From the NCBI GenBank assembly GCA_035575515.1, contig DATLXU010000063.1, positions 1 to 40,443 on the forward strand: DNA of 40,443 nucleotides, read 5' to 3'. Shown piece after piece: positions 6,527 through 14,556 of this stretch; positions within the stretch are counted from its first letter, which is position 1; every line of letters starts with the position of its first letter. A model generated the notes under the pieces. It made no database searches and had not been told where the DNA came from. It saw only the letters and a list, made by a program, of their open reading frames with translations. This DNA is from DATLXU01 sp035575515 (GTDB lineage Bacteria > Acidobacteriota > Blastocatellia > UBA7656). The translations under genes and the position numbers were made by a program.

Positions 6527-8719
6527 ATGGCTCCTTCAACATTGCGAAGAATCTTTGCGGCTGTACTCATTCTAATTCTTCCGTCAGCAGTTGCCATTGT
6601 CGTCTATTTTCTCTCCAGGCAGAAACTCACGCCGACGCGCCGCGACGTAGTCGCGCAGGTAACCACGATTGCAGGCGCGGGCCTTCCCGGCGCAGAAGAA
6701 GGACCGCTGCGGTCTGCGCGATTCGCCAACCCATTCGGCATCCTCGTGGACAAGCACGGCGAAATAATAATCAGCGACGGCGGGAATAATCGCATCTACA
6801 CAATCACCGCAGAGCAGACGATTAAAACCATCGCAGGTGCTTCGGAAGGCTATGCGGATGGGGCCGCGCTTCAAGCAGCATTCAACACTCCTTCGGGCAT
6901 AGCCACAGATAAAGACGGCAACATCATCATCGCAGATACATCCAACAACCGAATTCGGAAGCTGTCAAATGATCGCAAATTCGTCACGACCATTGCAGGG
7001 AGCGGCGCGGCGGGAAACAGAGACGGCGCGGCTGCGGAAGCTGAATTCGATGGTCCCATAGGTGTTGCCGTTGACAGGGACGGCAACATATTCGTCGCCG
7101 ACGCTTACAATGATCGCATACGAAAAATCTCTAGCGAAGGCTCGGTCACGACTATTGCAGGCGCTGGCGCGCCCGGATTTGCAGACGGCGCGGCGGCTCA
7201 GGCGATGTTCGATACGCCCTGCGGGATTGCGGTTGACCCGCAGGGAAATCTCTTCATAGCAGATACGGGCAATCACGCCGTGCGAAAGATAACGCCGCAG
7301 GGCGAAGTCTCTACAATCATCAAAGGCGAGCAGGCAAACGGCGAAACTCAAGCGCCGCAGATCGGGCTGAGGCAGCCAATTGCAATAGCCATAACTCACG
7401 ACGGATTTCTGTTCGTGACGGATGAAGCGACGGGGCAGGTCTTGCGCATCACGCCTGAACTGGAAGCGAGCGTGTTTGCAGGATCAAGACCTGGCTTTGC
7501 CGATGGCGCAGGCGCGCAGGCGCGACTGAATGGCCCTGTGGGGCTTGCGCTTGATCACAACGGAAATATTTTCGTGGCCGACTCGCGCAATTATTTAATC
7601 AGGATGATCGCTTCCGTTCAGCCAAGCGCGGAGCCTCAAGCCCAAAAAGAGTCGCAAGTTTTCATTCAGCCTCCCGCCGAACCTGCCGACTCGAATCCTG
7701 ATTCAGTGATTCCGCATCTCGACCCTGCTCAACTGAGCAATGGTCAAACATTTTATTGGCCGCTCGCGCCGCAGGATCAGCCGCACGAGATAACGGGAGT
7801 CGTAGGCGAAGCGCGAGGCGCGCCCGGCGGCGTTGCGCTCGATCACATTCACAGCGGGCTTGATATTCGAGGCAACGCAGGCGAGCAGGCGCTTTCGGTG
7901 ATGGATGAAAAGGTTCTTTCGCCGATCCCAACGTGGGGCTTCAATGAATCGAGCGAAGGAATCAACGTCGGGCTGATGAGTTACATCCACATCCGCGTCG
8001 GGCGCAACGCGAAAGACGAGATTCAAGCGCCGGATAAATTCAAGGCTGTGACGGACGGAGAAGGAAATCTCATTCGCGTGAGAGTGCGGCGCGGGACGCG
8101 GTTCAAAGTCGGAGACTTCGTTGGAACGTTGAACAACCTCTATCACGTTCATCTCAACTTCGGCCCGACCAACGCTGAGGCCAACCCGATTCAATTTCCT
8201 TTCATTGGATTGAAAGACACCGTTGCTCCGACAATTGAGCCGAACGGGATTGAAGTTGTGAATCAAGCGGGCGAGCTTTTCAAGCAGAAGCGTAATGGGC
8301 GGCTGGTCATCACGGGAGACGTTGACATATTGGTTACGGCCTATGATCGCATTGACGGCAACGGCGCGAATCGCAAGCTAGGGCTTTATCGCGCTGGCTA
8401 TCAAGTGCTGAAAGAAGACGGCACGGCAGCAGCGGGGTTCGAGCAGCCGCTCATCAACATTGAATTCAATCGCCTGCCGCCGGATGATGAATCGGTCAGG
8501 GTGGTTTACGCTGATGGAAGCGGCGTGAGCGCTTACGGCACTCCGACGAAATTCAAATATATCGTGACGAATCGCGTTCGCGATGGCGAGGCCCGCGAGG
8601 GTGTGCTTCGCACCGCCGCGCTTGGACCGGGCAATTACACGATTAAAATCCTCGCCTCAGATTACGCAGGCAACGCCGCGATGGGCAAAGCGACTGAGCT
8701 TGCCATCACGGTCGAGTAA
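6527..8719 (+). CDS. NHL-repeat beta-propeller fused to an M23-like domain
   Basis: The product is 730 residues. An N-terminal hydrophobic helix (residues ~8-29) anchors or exports it. Residues ~45-365 hold about six NHL repeats, each with VTTIAG-x-G, ADGA, F-x-x-P-x-G-I-A-x-D-x-x-GN-x-x-I/V-AD, typical of a propeller that binds other molecules. After a Pro-rich linker, residues ~410-560 resemble an M23/LytM peptidase: HSGLD (His442, Asp446) and HVHL (His540, His542) match the HxxxD and HxH zinc ligands. The last ~165 residues are beta-rich and end in a carbohydrate-binding or Ig-like segment (LGPGNYTIKILASDYAGN). Most M23 domains sit in simpler proteins, so this may bind or cleave cell-wall or extracellular peptides, or be a non-enzymatic relative. 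No strong ribosome site precedes the ATG. Confidence 0.75.
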   Translation: MAPSTLRRIFAAVLILILPSAVAIVVYFLSRQKLTPTRRDVVAQVTTIAGAGLPGAEEGPLRSARFANPFGILVDKHGEIIISDGGNNRIYTITAEQTIKTIAGASEGYADGAALQAAFNTPSGIATDKDGNIIIADTSNNRIRKLSNDRKFVTTIAGSGAAGNRDGAAAEAEFDGPIGVAVDRDGNIFVADAYNDRIRKISSEGSVTTIAGAGAPGFADGAAAQAMFDTPCGIAVDPQGNLFIADTGNHAVRKITPQGEVSTIIKGEQANGETQAPQIGLRQPIAIAITHDGFLFVTDEATGQVLRITPELEASVFAGSRPGFADGAGAQARLNGPVGLALDHNGNIFVADSRNYLIRMIASVQPSAEPQAQKESQVFIQPPAEPADSNPDSVIPHLDPAQLSNGQTFYWPLAPQDQPHEITGVVGEARGAPGGVALDHIHSGLDIRGNAGEQALSVMDEKVLSPIPTWGFNESSEGINVGLMSYIHIRVGRNAKDEIQAPDKFKAVTDGEGNLIRVRVRRGTRFKVGDFVGTLNNLYHVHLNFGPTNAEANPIQFPFIGLKDTVAPTIEPNGIEVVNQAGELFKQKRNGRLVITGDVDILVTAYDRIDGNGANRKLGLYRAGYQVLKEDGTAAAGFEQPLINIEFNRLPPDDESVRVVYADGSGVSAYGTPTKFKYIVTNRVRDGEAREGVLRTAALGPGNYTIKILASDYAGNAAMGKATELAITVE

Positions 8720-8838
8720 ATGTTTTGATGGACCAGCCGGTTCGATTGCATCAAGCCATAGTGACAGAGGCATTATTTTTGAGCGTTTACGTGTGATTGC
8801 GGCGGCACGTTCTTTGTTGATTGAGCAAAATTAAATTG

Positions 8839-8867
8839 TCGACATTTTGGAGCTATGCTGGTAGTAT
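8839..8867 (+). promoter_or_regulatory. Promoter with long leader before the RRM gene
   Basis: TCGACA (8839-8844) and TAGTAT (8862-8867) are 17 bases apart. They lie inside the 312-base gap 8720-9031, which has no supportable gene. Transcription from here would give a leader of about 155 bases ahead of the RNA-binding protein gene. Long leaders are common for cold-regulated RNA-binding protein genes; no specific riboswitch was recognised. Confidence 0.4.
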
Positions 8868-9031
8868 AAAGTTGTTCGTCGTGGCGGCGCGCGTGGCCGC
8901 TGCAGGGTTTGAATTTTTGGGAGCGCGTCTTCTCTGTTCGGAAATGTCTGCTAGTTCTTCTGCTCGACTTTCCCCCGGATAGCCAAAACGAGTTCCTCAT
9001 AACCAGTTTCTAGAGAAACTCAGGAGATACA

Positions 9032-9361
9032 ATGAGAATATTTGTTGGAAACCTGTCGTACCAGACGACAGAAGATCAGTTGGCCGACCTGTTTTCAGAA
9101 GTCGGTCAGGTGGAGTCAGCTACTATCGTAACGGACCGGGATACGGGTCGCTCGCGCGGGTTCGCCTTCGTTGAGATGGAACAGGACGCAGCGACTAAGG
9201 CTATCGAGCGGTTCAATGGCCATGAACTCAACGGTCGCACGATCAATGTCAACGAAGCGCGCCCGCGCCCTGAGCGCAGCGGCGGCTTCGGCGGCGGTCG
9301 TAGCCGCGGGGGATTCGGCGGCGGCGGCGGGCGCGGTCAGCGCCGCGAGCCGCGCTGGTAG
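9032..9361 (+). CDS. Glycine-rich RRM RNA-binding protein
   Basis: The product is a 109-residue cytosolic protein with one RNA recognition motif and a disordered Gly/Arg tail. RNP2 is IFVGNLS (residues 3-9) and RNP1 is RGFAFVEM (~43-50), with the aromatic residues that stack on RNA bases in place. The tail from about residue 83 is GGFGGGRSRGG-like. The layout matches the cyanobacterial Rbp and plant glycine-rich protein family, small single-RRM proteins often induced by cold. The ATG is preceded by AGGAG at an ideal distance. The gene stands alone between a long leader and a strong terminator, which fits independent regulation. Confidence 0.93.
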   Translation: MRIFVGNLSYQTTEDQLADLFSEVGQVESATIVTDRDTGRSRGFAFVEMEQDAATKAIERFNGHELNGRTINVNEARPRPERSGGFGGGRSRGGFGGGGGRGQRREPRW

Positions 9362-9365
9362 AAGT

Positions 9366-9424
9366 AAAAGGCAAAAGTGAAAAGGCAAAAGTGATTGGAT
9401 TGTTTCCTTTCACTTTTGCCTTTT
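9366..9424. terminator. Tandem-repeat hairpin terminator between convergent genes
   Basis: The 15-mer AAAAGGCAAAAGTGA occurs twice, overlapping by one base (9366-9380 and 9380-9394), and its exact reverse complement lies at 9410-9424, giving a 15-bp perfect stem with a 15-base loop. It sits just after the RRM gene and before the end of the M28 gene. The right side continues into more CTTTT-rich repeats (to ~9470). It probably ends transcription from both sides. Confidence 0.7.
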
Positions 9425-9466
9425 GGTTTTGCGCTTCGCCTTCTGTTTTCTTTTGCTTTTTACTTT

Positions 9467-11188
9467 TTACTTCTTCAGCATCGCTTCCCGCTTCGCCTTG
9501 AACTCGGTGCCGGGTTTCCATTCGGGTATCTTATCAGCATTCGCGACTCTGTAGCCGACCGTGAACAGCAATCGCAAATCCTCAACCGCGCCCGAAAGAT
9601 CCCAGTCAGGTTTTATCTCATCCGACGGCTTGTGATAATCGTTTGCGGTGTACTCGTCGCGCTTCTGCTTGCCGTAACCGGCAGGCTTGCCGATGAATTC
9701 TACGCCCGATTCAGGGTCGAGCGCGGGCACGCCCTGCTTGGCAAAGTTGAAATGATCTGAGCGGTAGAAGAATCCCTTTTCAGGCTCAGGGTCGGGCGCG
9801 AGGTGTCGCTTCTGCTCCGCCGCCGCCTGCCGCAGCACGTCGTCAAGCGTCGAATTGCCAAGCCCGATCACCGTGATGTCGCGCGTGCGGCCCCACTGAT
9901 TTATGCCGTCAATGTTGATTTCTGCGACCGTCTTTTCGAGCGGATAGATTGGATTCTCGGCGTAATATTTCGACCCTAACAACCCTTTCTCTTCAGCCGT
10001 GACCGAGACAAAAAGAATCGAGCGGCGCGGCGGCTTCGGCAGCGCCGCAAATGCGCGCGCGATCTCTATCATTCCGCTCGTGCCCGATGCATTATCTAAT
10101 GCGCCGTTGTAAATCTTATCGCCCGAGGCGTCCGGCTCGCCTATGCCGAAGTGATCCCAGTGCGCCGTGTAGATGACGTATTCATCTTTGAGCTTCGGGT
10201 CAGAGCCTTCGAGCTTGCCGACGACGTTGTGTGATTCGATGCGGCGAATTTGATTCTTGATCGTGAGCTTCGCGCGGGCGTTGAGATCAACGGGTTTGAA
10301 GTCGCGGCGAGCAGCCGCTTTTTTCAACTGGTCGAAGTTCAACCCGACCGCGTTGAATAGCTCTCGCGTCTTCGTGTCGCGAATCCAGCCTTCGATGTTC
10401 ACTCGCGGTTCTTTAGTTTCGAGGTCGAAGTTTTCAACCGTAAAGCTGCCGCGCGGGACTGACCATGGATAACCGGCGGGGCCTTCTTTTTTCGCGTCAT
10501 CCCATTCGTGAACGACAAGCACGCCCGCCGCGCCCTTTTGAGCGGCGATCTCAAACTTGTAGGTCCAGCGCCCGTAATAAGTCATCGCGCGCCCCTTGAA
10601 CATCTTCGGGTCGAGTCGCGATGGATTGCGCGGGTCGGGCACCGCAGGGTCGTTGACGAGCATGATCAAGACTTTTCCGCTCACGTCCTGGCCTTTGTAG
10701 TCGTCCCAGTTGTATTCGGGCGCGACCACGCCGTACCCGACAAAGACCATGTCGGCGTCGAATTTGGCTTCGTCAACTACCCGCGTAGTTCGCGCAACGA
10801 AGTCGTCGGCAAATTTGAATTTCAACTCTTTGCCTTTGGCGCGGACTTCCATCTCAGTGTCTTTGTTTTTTGTGGTGATGCCGACGAGCGGGACTTTTTG
10901 AAAGTAAGTGCCGTCAGTGTTGCCGGGCTGAAGCCCGATTTTCTTGTACTGGTTGGCGATGTAGTTGATCGAGAGTTCTTCGCCGCGAGTGCCGGGCGCG
11001 CGACCCTCGAATTCATCTGAGGCGAGCACTTTGATGTGGCTCATCACGCCGTCAGCGGTTATGGTGTCGAGCGCCGCTTTCGGCGGCCCCATCGCGCCGC
11101 GTTTTGCCGCAGGCTTTTGGGCCACGCCCGCGAGCGCGAGGATTGCGATTAGAAGAATGGAACAGGTGGAAAGAAAGAATCGTCTCAT
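9467..11188 (-). CDS. Secreted M28-family zinc aminopeptidase
   Basis: The product is about 573 residues with a signal peptide (MRRFFLSTCSILLIAILALAG). Next comes an M28 fold with an inserted PA domain (about residues 110-260, including VFVGYGVVAPEYNWDDYKG and GAAGVLVVH). Zinc ligands are visible in AHWDHFG (His, Asp), NGALDNASG (bridging Asp), TAEEKGLLG (catalytic Glu and ligand Glu), INIDG, and the C-terminal YHKPSDE His. It should release N-terminal amino acids from peptides in the periplasm or outside. The start is the ATG at 11186-11188, preceded by GGAGG; the frame is open much further upstream, but that part overlaps the PIN gene and looks non-coding. It lies 79 bases after the PIN/antitoxin pair on the same strand. 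Confidence 0.92.
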   Translation of the reverse strand: MRRFFLSTCSILLIAILALAGVAQKPAAKRGAMGPPKAALDTITADGVMSHIKVLASDEFEGRAPGTRGEELSINYIANQYKKIGLQPGNTDGTYFQKVPLVGITTKNKDTEMEVRAKGKELKFKFADDFVARTTRVVDEAKFDADMVFVGYGVVAPEYNWDDYKGQDVSGKVLIMLVNDPAVPDPRNPSRLDPKMFKGRAMTYYGRWTYKFEIAAQKGAAGVLVVHEWDDAKKEGPAGYPWSVPRGSFTVENFDLETKEPRVNIEGWIRDTKTRELFNAVGLNFDQLKKAAARRDFKPVDLNARAKLTIKNQIRRIESHNVVGKLEGSDPKLKDEYVIYTAHWDHFGIGEPDASGDKIYNGALDNASGTSGMIEIARAFAALPKPPRRSILFVSVTAEEKGLLGSKYYAENPIYPLEKTVAEINIDGINQWGRTRDITVIGLGNSTLDDVLRQAAAEQKRHLAPDPEPEKGFFYRSDHFNFAKQGVPALDPESGVEFIGKPAGYGKQKRDEYTANDYHKPSDEIKPDWDLSGAVEDLRLLFTVGYRVANADKIPEWKPGTEFKAKREAMLKK

Positions 11189-11267
11189 CGTTTTATTACC
11201 TCCGCATGATTTGAGAAAAGTTATGATACATGGTTGACGCATCGGCGCACTATCGAAAGCGCGCCCG

Positions 11268-11762
11268 TCAAATATCCATTGGCTTCCAGATATTGATTGG
11301 CAGGCTGTCAAAATCATCGTCGTGTGTGACGATGTGCGAAAGCCCCATCCGCTGCGCGCAAACAAGATTGATCGAGCCGTTGACAAACAGACCGAAAGAT
11401 TTGCGCAGCGCGTGACTTGCCGCGATGTCAGCAGCCGTGACCTCAATTATCTTAATCGGCAACTTCAGGATTGATTCAATATCTGTGATGTAGTCAGCGA
11501 GAGTTGCGATGAGCTTTGGATCTGATTTCAACTTTTTCAGCGCCTGGCTCGGAGTTGTCGCCTTTTTGGCGATTGCTTCACCAATCATTCGCCGAAGCAG
11601 TGTCTTCGCGATGATAATAGTTGTGACGTATGACTCGACTTCGCCCAAAGCGACGCGGCGCAGAAACACGGTGCAGTCCGCTGACAGTCCGCCAAGATGA
11701 TATATCAGGATATTGGCATCAATCAGCAGCGATGTTTGAGATGGGATCAGATTAATATCCAC
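11268..11762 (-). CDS. PIN-domain protein, VapC-like, with altered acidic residues
   Basis: The product is 164 residues and resembles type II toxin PIN-domain ribonucleases. The first Asp (LLIDANILIYH, Asp15) and the final acidic cluster (THDDDF, Asp148-150) are conserved. However the usual Glu in the second motif is Lys53 (TTIIIAKTLL), and the usual Asp of the third motif (normally D-A-L-I-A) is Gly129 (VNGSINLVCA). Two of four metal-binding acids therefore seem lost, so nuclease activity is doubtful. Translation starts at GTG (11760-11762), with GAGGAA just upstream, and overlaps the end of the antitoxin-like gene by 11 bases, so the two are coupled. If inactive it may persist through its partner's autoregulation. 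Confidence 0.8.
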   Translation of the reverse strand: MDINLIPSQTSLLIDANILIYHLGGLSADCTVFLRRVALGEVESYVTTIIIAKTLLRRMIGEAIAKKATTPSQALKKLKSDPKLIATLADYITDIESILKLPIKIIEVTAADIAASHALRKSFGLFVNGSINLVCAQRMGLSHIVTHDDDFDSLPINIWKPMDI

Positions 11763-11982
11763 ATAATTCCTCGTCTTCCGCCAGCCAGATGATCGTCTCG
11801 CGGTCGAGACCCTGCATTGCCCCGCGTGTCTGCTCTACTGCTTCCAATGCCGTCTGCGCCATGCTCTGATCTTCACCTGCGCGGTTTGCATTTTTCATCA
11901 ACTGCTCAACTAACTGGCGTTGCTGTTCGATAGGCAGCTTGCGCGCGGCTTCCAATAAATCCTCAAGGCTTATTTTGTCCAC
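11752..11982 (-). CDS. Small antitoxin-like protein upstream of PIN gene
   Basis: The product is about 76 residues (79 if the GTG at 11991 is used). It is helical and acidic, with LEDLLEAARKLPIEQQRQLVEQLM, a pattern common in the short proteins encoded directly before PIN toxins, which bind DNA or the toxin through such helices. It overlaps the PIN gene by 11 bases. The GTG at 11980-11982 is preferred, because GAGAGG lies 8 bases upstream, whereas for the GTG at 11991 that ribosome site would be immediately adjacent. The assignment rests on position and general character rather than a clear domain. Confidence 0.65.
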   Translation of the reverse strand: MDKISLEDLLEAARKLPIEQQRQLVEQLMKNANRAGEDQSMAQTALEAVEQTRGAMQGLDRETIIWLAEDEELCGY

Positions 11983-12063
11983 TGCTATCACCTCTCAAGC
12001 AATAGTAGCAGGAATCTGTGAATCGCGCGCAGCCATTTTTAGCCGACGGTTTGCCTTCATTGT

Positions 12064-14514
12064 TCACCGCTCGTTTGCGCTCGCCGAGATTGCATTGAAC
12101 AAAAACGGCAGCGTGGCGATTGATTGGCCGCGATACTGAGGCCGGAAGGCAAACATCACCACGCGCCCTTTGCCTCGTTTGACTTCAACAATCGCGCCCT
12201 TGCCTGCAATCTTTTCTGCTCCAAGCAACCAGCCCGACAGCAACAACTCTTTCGCATCGGCAAACCGAGCAATGACGCGTGCATCGCTGCCGGTAATTTC
12301 AAACGCCGGGCCGTTTTCAAACCACGCTGCGGCTTCGTCTTTCGATGATTCGAGCGTTGGCGCGTTGCGAGTGATTGGATTGCCTGTATCGAGCTGGACT
12401 TTGAGAATCGAGCCGGGGCAGTAGAAGTCTCGCGGCGGCACTCCCTCTAAAACATTTTTCACAGGAACGCCGAGATTGTTGATTGCAAACTGCGACGCTT
12501 CATTGAGTGTGATGATGGTGCCGCCTTCCTCGACGAATCGTTTGAGCGCGTCAACTCCGGCAGAACCAAGCCCACCGCTGATTTCAGCCGGGTATCGGTC
12601 TTTCGATAAGCCGTTGACTATCTGCTGCGCGCTTTGAGCGGGGATGATTATTGAGTCATACTTCGCTCTGAGATTCCCCGCGCGAATCTCTGCGTCCAAT
12701 AAAGAGGTGTAAGAGAGTTTGAAGCCGAGCAGAGCAACCCTGTCTTTGAATTGATCGAATATCCAGCGAGTCCACCCTTCATCCATTGAGGCGGCGTAGC
12801 TCTTGTAAAGCCCGACTCGTGGCTGTCGTGCAGGACTGCCAGCGCCTTCGCTCGTTGCGTCTCCATATCCTTTTTCAAGCTGAGGAAGCTCAAAAGAGTG
12901 ATTGACCTGGACCGTGTTGACTCCCATCAACAGAGGCAGTGTGTGCGCGGTGACATCGTAAGGCCGCTGCGGTGGCCCGCCCGGATACTGGCGCAGGTCA
13001 GGATATTGCTGTCGTTCAAGCAATGTCTTTGCGAACGCGCCATAGGGTTGGGCCATTAAGATTATAGCAGTCCCTGCCGGATACTTAACGCCATCAATGC
13101 TGAACTCAGAAGCTGCGCGACCAATTTCAACCTGCCCACGCGCCAAAATGGATTCGAGCCTTCTAAGTCCTTCCATCCTCCACCGTGATGTTGCACCTTC
13201 ATCTTTAATCGGTGGAATCAGAAACGCGAACGGCTCGCCGGGCTTTCGCTCGCGCACCGCTTCTTTGCCGACTTGATAAAAATCCCTGAGCCACCGCTCG
13301 CGATAGCGTGCCGCGTTGCGCATTAAAGCGAACGCGCCCGATTGCATGTAATCAACGATGTTTGCCAACTTCCATTCGCCGCCCGGCCACACTATCGGAA
13401 AATTCCAGCTTCGCACTTTCGGATTCACGTTCACCTGCGGCGTGAGTCTGTCGAATTCAACTTTTGTTGGCGACGCGATGCGCGCCGATGCCGTCTCGCT
13501 CAGAATTCTTATCCCGCCGTGGTAATGCTGATAGGCGCGGCCCGGAGTCCACGCGTCGTAAACGCCATTAATCACCACACCGGCTTTGCCTTCGCCCGCA
13601 AGCTCCCATGCCATCGAGCTTCCCATGAAATTCACGCCCGCTTGAATGATCGGTGGCACGTTCGGCTCCCAAGGCTCGACGTAAGGCGGGATGAAAAAGC
13701 GCGACCCTGTTTCGCCCTGCTGGTGAATGTCGTGCACGATCTGCGGATGCCAGACGTTGTGCAGCTTATCAACCGTCAATTGAGTTTCGACTTGCGTGAA
13801 CGCGTACCAGTCGCGGTTATTGTCGTGGCCCGTGTAGTAATGATAAAGCTCAGGCGGGCTTGTCCCTTCGGCTGGGGTGCCGAGCGTCTTATCATACCAG
13901 GTCTTTACAATGTCCACGCCGTCAGGATTGAGCGACGGCACAAGCAGCACAATAGTTTTATCAAGTATCTCGCGCGTCTCCGATGAATCATCCGAAGCAA
14001 GTTTATAAGCAATGTTCATCGCTGAGAGCGGGCCGCCGACTTCTGTAGAGTGAATCCCGCACGTGATTAAAACAATCGTGCGCCCTTCGGCAATCAATTT
14101 TTCAGCTTCGGCGTCGTTGCTCTTAATCAATCGCGGGTCTGCAAGCAGCCGTTGAATCTCTTTGTATCGGTCGAGGCGCGCAAGGTTCGCAGGCGACGAA
14201 ATAGTTGCCGCGACGAACGGGCGACCGAGCGTCGTCTTGCCGAGTTCCTGCAAGATCACTCGATTGCTTGCAGCGTCCAATCGCTTGAAGTAATCAACTA
14301 TCTGCGCCCACGAAGCGAGCTTGCGGTCGTCGCCCGGCGTAAATCCAAGCGTATCGCGCGGCGCGGGCGCGGCTGCTTTCGTAGGCTTCGAGTTGTTTGC
14401 GCGTTGAGCAGCAAAGACGTTTGTCTTTACGAATGCGCTCTGCGCGGCGGTGATGAAGAGGAGAAGCGTGAGGAAGATTCTTGTCTTGTTCATAAACGAG
14501 TGACCGAAACGCAT
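12064..14514 (-). CDS. Secreted M14-family metallocarboxypeptidase
   Basis: The product is an 816-residue exported protein. Residues ~11-36 form a signal peptide. The M14 catalytic domain spans ~60-420, with GIHSTEVGG (His155, Glu158), NPDG (~197), NNRDW (Asn-Arg substrate site) and VHDIHQQG (third zinc ligand, probably His264). The C-terminal ~400 residues contain an alpha/beta domain resembling the class I glutamine amidotransferase-like/ThuA-type fold often attached to these large M14 proteins (e.g. DSIIIPAQSAQQI, GVDALKRFVEEGGTIITLNE). It probably removes C-terminal residues from extracellular peptides. The ATG at 14512-14514 has AGGAG 6 bases upstream; a second Met seven codons later is possible. 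It follows the BNR protein gene by 42 bases. Confidence 0.9.
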   Translation of the reverse strand: MRFGHSFMNKTRIFLTLLLFITAAQSAFVKTNVFAAQRANNSKPTKAAAPAPRDTLGFTPGDDRKLASWAQIVDYFKRLDAASNRVILQELGKTTLGRPFVAATISSPANLARLDRYKEIQRLLADPRLIKSNDAEAEKLIAEGRTIVLITCGIHSTEVGGPLSAMNIAYKLASDDSSETREILDKTIVLLVPSLNPDGVDIVKTWYDKTLGTPAEGTSPPELYHYYTGHDNNRDWYAFTQVETQLTVDKLHNVWHPQIVHDIHQQGETGSRFFIPPYVEPWEPNVPPIIQAGVNFMGSSMAWELAGEGKAGVVINGVYDAWTPGRAYQHYHGGIRILSETASARIASPTKVEFDRLTPQVNVNPKVRSWNFPIVWPGGEWKLANIVDYMQSGAFALMRNAARYRERWLRDFYQVGKEAVRERKPGEPFAFLIPPIKDEGATSRWRMEGLRRLESILARGQVEIGRAASEFSIDGVKYPAGTAIILMAQPYGAFAKTLLERQQYPDLRQYPGGPPQRPYDVTAHTLPLLMGVNTVQVNHSFELPQLEKGYGDATSEGAGSPARQPRVGLYKSYAASMDEGWTRWIFDQFKDRVALLGFKLSYTSLLDAEIRAGNLRAKYDSIIIPAQSAQQIVNGLSKDRYPAEISGGLGSAGVDALKRFVEEGGTIITLNEASQFAINNLGVPVKNVLEGVPPRDFYCPGSILKVQLDTGNPITRNAPTLESSKDEAAAWFENGPAFEITGSDARVIARFADAKELLLSGWLLGAEKIAGKGAIVEVKRGKGRVVMFAFRPQYRGQSIATLPFLFNAISASANER

Positions 14515-14556
14515 GATGTGCTCCTGCGAAAATGAATTGCCGAGATTCTTGATTGC

